Of a stretch of 64,000 nt of DNA, positions 34,419 to 41,377 are shown piece after piece (within the stretch, counting starts at the first letter, position 1; every line of letters starts with the position of its first letter). The DNA is taken from the NCBI RefSeq assembly GCF_000374025.1, contig NZ_KB893179.1, positions 124,001-188,000 of the forward strand, in the 5' to 3' direction. Source of the DNA: Spirosoma panaciterrae DSM 21099. GTDB lineage: Bacteria > Bacteroidota > Bacteroidia > Cytophagales > Spirosomataceae. Below the pieces are notes generated by a model. That model did no database searches and had not been told where the DNA came from. It saw only the letters and a list, made by a program, of their open reading frames with translations. A program made the translations under genes and the position numbers.

Positions 34419-34850
34419 ATGAAAAACCGTCGACTTTTCTCCTGCATCGTTTTACTGATTCTAAGCGTATTTAGTTGTGAAAAGCGCATATGTGGGTGTG
34501 TATTTCCCACTTCGCCACTGGCAGGCGACTGGACGCTCAATTCCATTACCTACCCAATGACTCAAAAGACGGTTCCTGCTTCTGAAGCTGGTTATTCTGA
34601 AACCCTGACCTTTGATGGGCTGGTAAGCAATGGTTCATACCGACAGGTTCGGAACGGTTTACCGATTCAAAATAGTCCCTATACGCTCTCCTTCCCGAAA
34701 GGTGGTAGTACAGAAGGTATTATCTATTTCAGTAAAGATTCTACCGAGCAATCCTTCCAGTTGGCCGGCATGAAACTTTATTTGTCGGAGCGGGTTCCAA
34801 GGGGAGCGGTCCTTGCTGATGGAGCCATTTACGAATACAAACAACAATAA
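34419..34850 (+). CDS. small lipoprotein, third member of the tandem
   Basis: A 143-residue lipoprotein (SVFSC, Cys20; also KRICGC just after). SPLAGDWTLNSITYP, FDGLVSNGSYRQV and the ending AIYEYKQQ follow the general plan of the two preceding proteins (a GDW/GTW start and a final Y/F-E-K/Y strand) but identity is lower. It starts two bases after the previous stop and is followed by a terminator, so it closes this transcript. Function unknown. Confidence 0.7.
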   Translation: MKNRRLFSCIVLLILSVFSCEKRICGCVFPTSPLAGDWTLNSITYPMTQKTVPASEAGYSETLTFDGLVSNGSYRQVRNGLPIQNSPYTLSFPKGGSTEGIIYFSKDSTEQSFQLAGMKLYLSERVPRGAVLADGAIYEYKQQ

Positions 34851-34875
34851 TTTGCCCTTTTTGTGTAAGATCAAT

Positions 34876-34917
34876 ATTGCCAGGCCGTAATCAGGACAGC
34901 CTGGCAATTTTATTTTT
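34876..34917 (+). terminator. terminator after the serpin/META lipoprotein genes
   Basis: ATTGCCAGGC (34876-34885) and GCCTGGCAAT (34899-34908) form a 10-bp perfect stem with a 13-base loop, followed by TTTATTTTTT. It is a clear intrinsic terminator on the plus strand. Confidence 0.85.
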
Positions 34918-34978
34918 TCAGCGTTCCAACGCTTGATCCTACTTAAGAATCATGAAGTTATCCAGCAGCCATGATTCT

Positions 34979-36286
34979 ATGAAAGCTTCTCTACTCGTTC
35001 TACTCCTGCCTTTAGTGTATCTGACCAGTTGCACCGACAACTGTGAGCGGACAACAACGTACCGAAAATATACGTCAGTACAGCTACCGATTTCCGACGT
35101 ACGACAGGCTATATCTTCCGGCGCCCCCCAGCCACTGATCGAGCCCGGAAAGCTTTATGTGAAAGACCAGTATTTGTTCATTGTTGAGGTCAAAAAAGGG
35201 ATCCACGTTTTTGACAATAGCAACCCATCTAATCCGAGGGCGATTTCGTTTCTGAGCATTCCAGGCAACGTCGATATGGCCGTACGGGATAATATTCTGT
35301 ATGCCGACAGTTATGTTGATCTGGTTGCTCTGGACATCAGTAACCCAACAGCCATTAAAGAAGTAAACCGGGTCGAAACGGGTTTTATAAATGGGTTGGT
35401 TGGCCGTACCTACTGGTCGTACGATAAAACAAGCATGAAAATCTACGACCAGCGCGAAGAAATTGCCACCACAACAGTAAAAACCGACTGCGAGGGTTCA
35501 TTTAATATACTCCCCTATTTGATTCCTATTGCCTGGTTTGGCCGATATTACGAAAGCCTGGCTTTTGCCGATGTTGCCTATAATAGCGCCAAAGCCCCTA
35601 CTACCACCACACCGACAACCGGGGTTGGCGGTTCAATGGCTCGCTTTGCGATTTCCAGCAATCAGCTCTACGTTGTCAATAACAGTACGTTACAACTGTT
35701 TGATATTACCAACCCAGCCAACCCCGTAAAAGGAAAATCGGCCACTCTGAACTGGAACGTCGAAACGATTTTCCCTTACCGAAACAGTCTGTTTATTGGC
35801 ACCACAACGGGTATGTACATTTACGACGTTACCAGCCCTGCCGAACCCAAACAATTAGCCGCTTTCTCACATGTACGCTCCTGCGATCCGGTTGTAGTCC
35901 ATGACAACTACGCCTATGTTACCTTGCGAGGGACCAGCACTTGTGGCGTTGCCGGTACACAGGATGTACTGGATGTGATCGACATCAGCAATCTATCGGC
36001 ACCCCGCGTTGCCAAATCCTATCCGCTCGAAACGCCCTACGGTCTCGGCATCGACTACCCAACCTTATTTGTATGTCAGGGAAACAAAGGACTACAGGTG
36101 TTTAATGCTTCCAATCCATTGGATCTGAAACCGCAGCAGACCTTCGCCAACGTCAATGCCTTCGATGTTATACCCATTTCAAAAACACTCCTGACCATTG
36201 GCAAAGACGGACTCTATCAGTACGATTACGCCAATCCGGCTGATCTGCGCTTATTGAGCAAAATTGCGGCACAACCAGCCTATTAA
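34979..36286 (+). CDS. LVIVD-repeat beta-propeller lipoprotein
   Basis: A 435-residue lipoprotein (lipobox YLTSC, Cys18). The mature chain contains repeated units of the type LYVKDQYLFIVEVKKGIHVFD-NSNPSNP, ...LQLFDITNPANPV, MYIYDVTSPAEP, LDVIDISNLSAP and LQVFNASNPLDL; these are LVIVD repeats that build a beta-propeller. Such proteins usually bind other surface proteins or sugars; no catalytic residues are evident. I chose ATG at 34979 for the lipoprotein signal; 34952 adds a polar stretch. It is 13 bases upstream of a barrel gene, suggesting a surface complex of propeller and barrel. Confidence 0.85.
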   Translation: MKASLLVLLLPLVYLTSCTDNCERTTTYRKYTSVQLPISDVRQAISSGAPQPLIEPGKLYVKDQYLFIVEVKKGIHVFDNSNPSNPRAISFLSIPGNVDMAVRDNILYADSYVDLVALDISNPTAIKEVNRVETGFINGLVGRTYWSYDKTSMKIYDQREEIATTTVKTDCEGSFNILPYLIPIAWFGRYYESLAFADVAYNSAKAPTTTTPTTGVGGSMARFAISSNQLYVVNNSTLQLFDITNPANPVKGKSATLNWNVETIFPYRNSLFIGTTTGMYIYDVTSPAEPKQLAAFSHVRSCDPVVVHDNYAYVTLRGTSTCGVAGTQDVLDVIDISNLSAPRVAKSYPLETPYGLGIDYPTLFVCQGNKGLQVFNASNPLDLKPQQTFANVNAFDVIPISKTLLTIGKDGLYQYDYANPADLRLLSKIAAQPAY

Positions 36287-36298
36287 CCTTATTCCACC

Positions 36299-36943
36299 AT
36301 GAAAACCGTTACCTTTTTAACTTTATGTCTGGTTGGTCAGGCCGCTATGGGTCAAAACACCCCTACAGCAACCAGTCACTGGCGCACAACCGTTGAAATG
36401 GGCGTTCAGATGGGACAGGTAAAACCCGATGTTCCGGCTGGCTATCCGTATTATGGCTACGATATCATCTATAATCCGTATTACAACTACAATTACTCCT
36501 ATTATCCGGTTCGGGATGCCGGCAACCGCATTGGTCTTACTATCCATGCCTTTACGGGCTATATTGTAAGTCCTCAACTGATCACGGGCATTTCGTTTGG
36601 TGTGGATTATTTCAACAACTCCGCTTTTCTACCTATCGCAGCAGCTATACAAGGTGATTTATTTGGCCGTACTAAGCGACTGACTCCATTTTATACGCTG
36701 GAAAGTGGTTACGCCATTGCTGGCCCTAACCCGCATGGTAAAGAGTTGAAAGGTGGGTGGTTATGGAGTCCGGGTGTTGGGGTTCGTATCAATAAGGGCA
36801 ATGGCACAGGGTTTCTGATTAGTGCAGGCTATAAACATCTGGAAGCCAAACAAGTAGCCACTGTCGATGGTGTCCAGATTCTGGCCCAAACCGAACAACG
36901 GGTTTACAACCGATTATATTTCCGGATGGGCTTTAGTTTTTAA
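36299..36943 (+). CDS. outer-membrane beta-barrel protein
   Basis: A 214-residue protein with a signal peptide (MKTVTFLTLCLVGQAAMGQ) and an alternating-strand pattern ending in the aromatic YFRMGFSF typical of outer-membrane barrels. An unusual Tyr/Asn/Pro-rich insert (residues about 48-68, containing YNPYYNYNYSYYP) lies in what would be an early extracellular loop or turn. The eight-stranded size is like PorT/OmpA-type barrels. It follows the LVIVD gene by 12 bases. No terminator is evident before the next region. Confidence 0.82.
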   Translation: MKTVTFLTLCLVGQAAMGQNTPTATSHWRTTVEMGVQMGQVKPDVPAGYPYYGYDIIYNPYYNYNYSYYPVRDAGNRIGLTIHAFTGYIVSPQLITGISFGVDYFNNSAFLPIAAAIQGDLFGRTKRLTPFYTLESGYAIAGPNPHGKELKGGWLWSPGVGVRINKGNGTGFLISAGYKHLEAKQVATVDGVQILAQTEQRVYNRLYFRMGFSF

Positions 36944-37256
36944 TTTTTCATGTTGTCACATCAATTTGATCAACAATTCATCTATTCTGAAGTTAGATAA
37001 TCAAAGTAGCGTGGAAATTGCACTTTTAAATGCTGATGCTAGACAGCGGATGAATAAATTTTTGAAAATTATTTATCCAAAACAGTAACCTAAAATTGGC
37101 TGGCGAGTCTTAATCAAAAGTTAACTACCTTGCCGCACAATAAGAATGAAGGTGAGGAATTGGACATTTGCTAGTAATATTGACGCAGATTTACACAAAA
37201 TTTCGTTGTAACTGCATCCATACCTATTAATTTTTTACGAGGGAGATAGAGACGTT
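36944..37256. other. AT-rich intergenic region, nothing recognised
   Basis: About 310 bases between the barrel gene and a small plus-strand gene. It is AT-rich and contains a short palindrome ATCAATTTGAT near 36960. A frame running in from the barrel gene (36867-37088) has no family features and overlaps it heavily, so I do not call it. No TAnnTTTG element was found just before the small gene. Confidence 0.5.
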
Positions 37257-37457
37257 ATGAAAAAGATGAGTGTTGCAGTTATTGGTGGTGTACTTTTTAT
37301 CGCTGGCTATTTTCAGGTGCGTCGACAAACAGAGTATGTATCGACAAGAGCCATGATGGTTAGCCCGGTTCCGGCAGCAAAGCCTATGGTGATTCCATTT
37401 AAATCTACCTCGACCTTTGCCTTCCGGCTCAATGCTTCTTTTGCGGGTACTCATTAA
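37257..37457 (+). CDS. small exported or membrane-anchored peptide
   Basis: A 66-residue protein with a short hydrophobic N-terminus (MKKMSVAVIGGVLFIAGYF) and a basic, Ser/Thr/Pro-rich remainder. It is preceded by a purine-rich stretch (GAGGGAGATAGAGACG) and followed by an intrinsic terminator that begins in its last codons, both of which support a real gene. No family is recognised. The predicted form is one N-terminal membrane helix or an uncleaved signal. Coding status is probable, not certain. Confidence 0.55.
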   Translation: MKKMSVAVIGGVLFIAGYFQVRRQTEYVSTRAMMVSPVPAAKPMVIPFKSTSTFAFRLNASFAGTH

Positions 37458-37471
37458 TGAGTGCCTTTTTT
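37446..37471 (+). terminator. terminator overlapping the end of the small peptide gene
   Basis: GGTACTCA (37446-37453) pairs with TGAGTGCC (37458-37465; one G-U pair) around TTAA, which contains the stop codon, and TTTTTT follows. It acts on the plus strand. Confidence 0.7.
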
Positions 37472-37473
37472 GT

Positions 37474-37519
37474 ATAAACAAAAATCCCAGACGATCATTC
37501 GTCTGGGATTTTTGTTTAT
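37474..37519. terminator. bidirectional terminator between small gene and typA
   Basis: ATAAACAAAAATCCCAGACGA (arm 37474-37494) and its exact reverse complement at 37499-37519 form a 21-bp stem with loop TCAT. A/T-rich stem ends give T tails on both strands. It serves typA (minus strand) and backs up the plus-strand terminator just before it. Confidence 0.85.
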
Positions 37520-37534
37520 CAGCTAGCCTGGCAA

Positions 37535-39349
37535 TTAAGCCATTGCAAATTTGCTCTGATTACGCTTGCGTTCGTTTTCATCCAGATAGATTTTACGGAT
37601 TCGCATCGACTTTGGCGTTACTTCCAGATATTCATCTTTCTGGATATATTCCATGTTCTCTTCAAGCGAGAACGAGATTTTCGGAGCAATTTTTACGTTG
37701 TTATCCGAACCAGAGGCCCGCATGTTCGTCAATTGCTTCGCGGTAGTTACGTTCACAACAATGTCGTTCTGACGGTTGTGCTCGCCAATTACCTGACCCG
37801 TATAAATCTCATCACCTGGTTCGATAAAGAACGAGCCCCGGTCCTGAAGTTTATCAATCGAATAGGCTGTAGCTGAACCGCTCGTCATCGAAATTAACGA
37901 ACCGTTGATCCGCTCAGGAATTGGTCCTTTATACTCCTGATATTCTTTAAAACGGTGACTCATAACCGCTTCACCGTACGTAGCCGTTAGCACGTTTGAT
38001 CGCAGGCCGATCAGACCACGGGATGGAATATCGAATTCAAGGTGCTGTAGGTCTCCTTTGGGTTCCATAATCAGCAACTCACCTTTACGCTGCGTGGCTA
38101 ACTCGATTACCTTACCGGCGGTTTCTTCTGGTACGTCAACAACCAGGGTCTCGATAGGCTCCAATTTACGGCCATCTTCATCCTCTTTGTACAGTACCTG
38201 CGGCTGACCCACCTGCAATTCATACCCCTCCCGACGCATCGTTTCAATCAGAACCGACAAGTGAAGAATACCCCGTCCATACACAAGGAAACGGTCTTCA
38301 CTATCTGTATTTTCAACGCGTAGAGCCAGGTTCTTCTCAATTTCTTTATAAAGCCGATCACGAAGGTGACGCGAGGTAACGAACTTACCCTCTTTTCCGA
38401 AGAATGGCGAGTTGTTGATCGTGAACAACATGTTCATGGTCGGTTCGTCTACCGAAATCCGGCTAAGTGGTTCCGGATTTTCATAATCCGTCAGCGTATC
38501 ACCAATTTCGAAATCTTCCAGCCCCGTTACGGCACAGATATCACCACACTGAACTTCGCTAACTTTTTGTTTGCCAAGCCCTTCAAAGGTATGCAGTTCT
38601 TTAATCCGAACCCGTTTTACCGTACCATCCGATTTGGCAAGACCCATGCTGGCACCTTCTTTCAGCGTACCACGATGTACCCGCCCGATAGCGATCCGAC
38701 CTACGAAAGCCGAATAATCGAGTGACGTAACCTGCATTTGCGGTAACCCTTCGTTGAGCGGAGCCGCAGGAATATTCTCAACAATTGTATCGAGCAGATA
38801 GGTAATGCTGTCGGTTGGGGTTTTCCAATCGGGACCCATCCAGCCCTGCTTCGACGAACCGTATACGGTTGGGAAATCCAGCTGGTCTTCGGTTGCCCCC
38901 AAATTGAACATTAGGTCGAACACCTGCTCGTGTACTTCATCAGGGCGGCAGTTCTCTTTATCGACCTTATTAACGATCACAATTGGTTTCAGGCCCAGTT
39001 GAAGCGCCTTGCTTAAAACAAAGCGAGTCTGTGGCATAGCCCCTTCGAAAGCATCGACCAATAGGCATACGCCATCGGCCATTTTCAATACCCGCTCTAC
39101 TTCGCCCCCAAAGTCGCTGTGGCCAGGGGTGTCGATGATATTGATTTTTACGTCTTTATATCGTACCGATACGTTTTTCGAGACAATGGTAATTCCCCTC
39201 TCGCGCTCCAGATCGTTGTTGTCCAGGATCAGGTCGCCAAATTCCTGATTCTCCCGAAAGAGCTTGGACGCATGAATAATTTTGTCGACCAGTGTTGTTT
39301 TGCCGTGGTCGACGTGGGCGATGATTGCTATATTGCGAATTGATTGCAT
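37535..39349 (-). CDS. typA: translational GTPase TypA/BipA
   Basis: A 604-residue translation-factor GTPase that binds the ribosome and is needed for efficient 50S assembly and growth at low temperature in bacteria studied. G-domain motifs are intact: AHVDHGKTTLVDKI (G1), the switch RERGITI (G2), DTPGHSDFGGEVERVL (G3), NKVDKENCRPDE (G4). Domains II, III, V and the BipA-specific C-terminal region (SRGLIGLRSNVLTATYGEAVMSHRF, FIEPGDEIYTGQVIGEHNR) follow in order. Length is normal. The start at 39349 (MQSIRNIAIIAHVDHGKTT) is certain. Its leader is dominated by a 37-bp hairpin, described separately. Confidence 0.97.
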   Translation of the reverse strand: MQSIRNIAIIAHVDHGKTTLVDKIIHASKLFRENQEFGDLILDNNDLERERGITIVSKNVSVRYKDVKINIIDTPGHSDFGGEVERVLKMADGVCLLVDAFEGAMPQTRFVLSKALQLGLKPIVIVNKVDKENCRPDEVHEQVFDLMFNLGATEDQLDFPTVYGSSKQGWMGPDWKTPTDSITYLLDTIVENIPAAPLNEGLPQMQVTSLDYSAFVGRIAIGRVHRGTLKEGASMGLAKSDGTVKRVRIKELHTFEGLGKQKVSEVQCGDICAVTGLEDFEIGDTLTDYENPEPLSRISVDEPTMNMLFTINNSPFFGKEGKFVTSRHLRDRLYKEIEKNLALRVENTDSEDRFLVYGRGILHLSVLIETMRREGYELQVGQPQVLYKEDEDGRKLEPIETLVVDVPEETAGKVIELATQRKGELLIMEPKGDLQHLEFDIPSRGLIGLRSNVLTATYGEAVMSHRFKEYQEYKGPIPERINGSLISMTSGSATAYSIDKLQDRGSFFIEPGDEIYTGQVIGEHNRQNDIVVNVTTAKQLTNMRASGSDNNVKIAPKISFSLEENMEYIQKDEYLEVTPKSMRIRKIYLDENERKRNQSKFAMA

Positions 39350-39360
39350 ACAAGGTCTGA

Positions 39361-39461
39361 ACCAGGATTTTTGAGATTTAACTGACTGACTTTGATTAGG
39401 CCTTCAAAGAAGGCAGGTAGAAAAAATCAAAGTCAGTCAGTTAAATCTCAAAAATCCTGGT
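39361..39461. repeat. 37-bp perfect inverted repeat in the typA 5' leader
   Basis: Arms 39361-39397 and 39425-39461 are exact reverse complements. The 27-base spacer holds a second hairpin, GCCTTC-AAA-GAAGGC (39400-39414). The structure begins 11 bases before the typA ATG and ends 10 bases from a minus-strand promoter element, so nearly the whole leader RNA would be folded. Confidence 0.85.
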
Positions 39462-39471
39462 CATTTTTTCG

Positions 39472-39479
39472 CAAAGGTA
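39472..39479 (-). promoter_or_regulatory. -7 promoter element of typA
   Basis: The minus strand reads TACCTTTG here, an exact TAnnTTTG, followed on that strand by C. No good TTTG was found at -33. Transcription would start near 39465, right at the base of the hairpin. Confidence 0.55.
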
Positions 39480-39580
39480 CGAAATTTTACGCTGAAACAC
39501 AGATTTTTACAACTTTTAAAACGAAAAAAGGCCCATGCAAGGGCCTGTCTCTGATATAAATACAATTTCTTAACAATTGC

Positions 39581-39787
39581 TTAATGCTTTGGACAACCAC
39601 AAGGGTTTTTCTTTCGAAAAAGTCCGGTGTTGAACAGCCCTCCACGTTTAGCCTTGTAACCTTTCCGTTTGCGGCCAAAAATGGAAATTTCCGTTGATTT
39701 TGTACGAGCAGATGCCTGGGTTTGAACAGGTACATCCATGAGCGTTAGCGTAATAGCCATCAGTAGAAGTATGCGCGACTTTTTCAT
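39581..39787 (-). CDS. small basic secreted protein
   Basis: A 68-residue protein with a signal peptide (MKKSRILLLMAITLTLMDVPVQTQA) and a very basic mature part containing FGRKRKGYKAKRGGLFNTGLFRKKNPCGCPKH. The closing CGC pair and the lysine/arginine density suggest nucleic-acid, cell-wall or metal interaction, but no family is recognised. I believe it is real because of the clear signal peptide and good spacing from typA; small FGRKRKGYK-type proteins seem usual in this bacterial group, although I cannot check that here. It lies upstream of the typA promoter on the same strand. Confidence 0.65.
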   Translation of the reverse strand: MKKSRILLLMAITLTLMDVPVQTQASARTKSTEISIFGRKRKGYKAKRGGLFNTGLFRKKNPCGCPKH

Positions 39788-39859
39788 TGATCAACCCTGT
39801 TTTTATCTAATAACGTCAAAATTAACTACTTTCGTCGTCCCGTCAGCTTTTTTTATTGA

Positions 39860-40288
39860 ATGACTAGTACTCCCGAATTTCTGATCGTTTACGGCACCCT
39901 TCGCTCCCCGTTCGATAACCATTTTGCTCAATATCTGCGCCAGCGAGGCCGCTATGTTGGAGAGGGTAAGTTTAAAGGACAGGCTTTCGATATGGGGAGT
40001 TACCCCGGTGCTGTTTACGACGAAGCAAGCCAGAGATATGTGCATGGCACTGTCTTCAACATTGGTCATCAGAAAGAGAGCATTCTGACTTACCTGGATT
40101 ACTATGAAGGGGTTGGGGATGATTTCGAACAACCGACTGAATTTATCCGGGCTATCGTTCCAGTGGAAGTCAACGATACCCGAATCGACTGCTGGATCTA
40201 TCTATACAACTTACCTACGGCCGAAAAACCGCTGATCGAGTCCGGCGATTACGCACAATATATAGGCAATCCTTACAAACCTGTATAA
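39860..40288 (+). CDS. gamma-glutamylcyclotransferase-like (AIG2/GGCT) protein
   Basis: A 142-residue protein of the GGCT/AIG2 fold. The substrate-binding loop VYGTLRSP (10-17) is intact, and the catalytic glutamate lies in LDYYEGVGDDF around residue 83. GTVFNI and WIYLYN are typical strands. Known members release 5-oxoproline from gamma-glutamyl amino acids or act on related amides; which of these applies is not visible. It has no signal peptide. A 68-base perfect palindrome follows the stop after six bases. Confidence 0.88.
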   Translation: MTSTPEFLIVYGTLRSPFDNHFAQYLRQRGRYVGEGKFKGQAFDMGSYPGAVYDEASQRYVHGTVFNIGHQKESILTYLDYYEGVGDDFEQPTEFIRAIVPVEVNDTRIDCWIYLYNLPTAEKPLIESGDYAQYIGNPYKPV

Positions 40289-40294
40289 CCGAAT

Positions 40295-40362
40295 TAACGA
40301 CAGAGTCCCGGAGAGTACAGAGATAATTAATTATCTCTGTACTCTCCGGGACTCTGTCGTTA
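40295..40362. repeat. 68-base perfect palindrome without loop
   Basis: Bases 40295-40328 and 40329-40362 are exact reverse complements with no spacer (centre TAATTAATTA). The arm contains CAGAGTCCCGGAGAGTACAG. It lies between convergent genes and could terminate both transcripts, but it lacks a T run and is far longer than a normal terminator. Confidence 0.85.
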
Positions 40363-40376
40363 CAATTTATCGACTA

Positions 40377-40673
40377 TTATCGGGGTCCACGTGCCCGACC
40401 CCCACCATAGCCTCCGCCATACCCACGACGAGCGTTAGGACTTCCTCCACCATAATACCGGGGAGAAGGGCTATAATAACGAGGACGAACAACCTGTGGA
40501 CGGACCACGACGGGCGGACGATAATATCCATATGGGTAACTGTAGCCATAATATGGACGGCCATAATACCCACCATAGCCAACACCTGTATTTACATAAG
40601 CAGGACCACAGCTCGATACCAGTACAACCAGCAGGCTGGCTACCAATAAAGGCATCAATTTTAAGGTTTTCAT
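40377..40673 (-). CDS. small Tyr/Gly/Arg-rich lipoprotein
   Basis: A 98-residue lipoprotein (signal MKTLKLMPLLVASLLVVLVSSC, Cys22). The mature part is low-complexity: repeated GY, GGYYGRPYYGY, then PPVVVRPQVVRPRYY, ending GGGYGGGRARGPR. The start at 40673 fits the signal; an earlier ATG at 40748 would give 25 unrelated residues. Composition suggests a disordered surface or adhesive protein. It is paired with a related gene upstream (40754-41185), with a small hairpin between them. No enzymatic role is indicated. Confidence 0.7.
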   Translation of the reverse strand: MKTLKLMPLLVASLLVVLVSSCGPAYVNTGVGYGGYYGRPYYGYSYPYGYYRPPVVVRPQVVRPRYYSPSPRYYGGGSPNARRGYGGGYGGGRARGPR

Positions 40674-40710
40674 ATCTTTAAAGAATTTCGTTGAACCATC
40701 TGTCATTCTC

Positions 40711-40739
40711 TCTAACGGGCTACCTAACAGCCCGTTAGA
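40711..40739 (-). terminator. hairpin between the two Tyr/Gly-rich genes
   Basis: TCTAACGGGCT (40711-40721) pairs exactly with AGCCCGTTAGA (40729-40739) over a 7-base loop. On the minus strand the stem is followed by GAGAATGACA without a long T run, so it may be an attenuating or processing hairpin rather than a full terminator. Confidence 0.5.
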
Positions 40740-40753
40740 ATTACTCATTCAAA

Positions 40754-41185
40754 TTACCAGCGGTGACCACGGCCACCATACCCACCTCGCCATCCCTGAT
40801 TTCTATACCCATATCCGTAATTGTAGTTTGGATAAGGTCGAACCACTACTGGCGGGGCTATAACTACGGGAGGAGGGGGAGAGGCAATCACTACCCTTGG
40901 TGGTACAACCACTACGGGAGGTTGTGCTGGGTAAGGTCTCCCGTACGCGTAGTAACCATCGTTATATCTATTATTCGGATAGTTAGGCCCGTACCCATTA
41001 TAATACCCTCTGTTATTATACCCTCCATTCGGATAGGTCTGACCATATCCATAGCCATTCGGGTAATTCTGGTTACAGCCATTGTTGTTTGGATAACCCT
41101 GACCGTAGCCGTATTGAGCAAACGAAACTGTAGCTGCCCCTAATACCAGACAAGCTAGTAACGAACTCCATTTTAGTAGTTTCAT
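40754..41185 (-). CDS. secreted Gly/Tyr/Asn/Pro-rich protein
   Basis: A 143-residue exported protein with signal peptide MKLLKWSSLLACLVLGAATVSFA. The rest is built of irregular repeats such as YGQGYPNNNG, YGQTYPNGGYNNRGYY, PNYPNNRYNDG, then a PPVVVVPPRVVIASPPPPVV valine/proline stretch and a GYGYRNQGWRGGYGGRGHRW end. The same three-part plan (Tyr/Gly repeat, PPVVV stretch, Gly/Arg tail) occurs in the adjacent gene 40377-40673, so they are probably paralogues. Likely disordered, surface-located; function unknown. Confidence 0.7.
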   Translation of the reverse strand: MKLLKWSSLLACLVLGAATVSFAQYGYGQGYPNNNGCNQNYPNGYGYGQTYPNGGYNNRGYYNGYGPNYPNNRYNDGYYAYGRPYPAQPPVVVVPPRVVIASPPPPVVIAPPVVVRPYPNYNYGYGYRNQGWRGGYGGRGHRW

Positions 41186-41279
41186 CGCAGTAGTGGGTTT
41201 TCACCCGGTTTGTCAGTTAGACTGATGAACCGCTGCTCCGTTTAATGTAAACAGAATAAAATGTGTTAAAGTTTAATTA

Positions 41280-41310
41280 AAAAGCCTGACCATCAGATAG
41301 TCAGGCTTTT
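41280..41310 (-). terminator. terminator of dienelactone hydrolase gene
   Basis: AAAAGCCTGAC (41280-41290) and GTCAGGCTTTT (41300-41310) form an 11-bp stem. Read on the minus strand it ends in TTTTTAATTAAAC, fitting an intrinsic terminator downstream of the gene at 41376-42248. Confidence 0.75.
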
Positions 41311-41319
41311 AGAAACCTC

Positions 41320-41377
41320 AGTACACAAAGCGAGTTTCAGGCTCGTAAATCCTGTTCGAAAACACGCTTTGTGTACT
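41320..41377. repeat. 13-bp inverted repeat at the 3' end of the dienelactone hydrolase gene
   Basis: AGTACACAAAGCG (41320-41332) is repeated inverted at 41365-41377, overlapping the stop codon. The 32-base spacer holds the smaller complementary words CGAG/CTCG. Function unknown; it lies just before the terminator hairpin. Confidence 0.5.

Noticed and set aside
36867..37088. 73-residue frame running past the barrel gene
   Set aside because: Overlaps the end of a well supported gene in another frame and has no recognisable features.
40912..41121. Tandem repeat or CRISPR-like pattern
   Set aside because: The repeated words come from irregular Tyr/Gly/Pro/Asn codons of one protein; unit length and spacers are not regular.
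40763..41143. 126-residue frame on the plus strand rich in Ile/Val/Arg
   Set aside because: Antisense to the Gly/Tyr/Asn-rich repeats, whose codons give an artificial hydrophobic frame.
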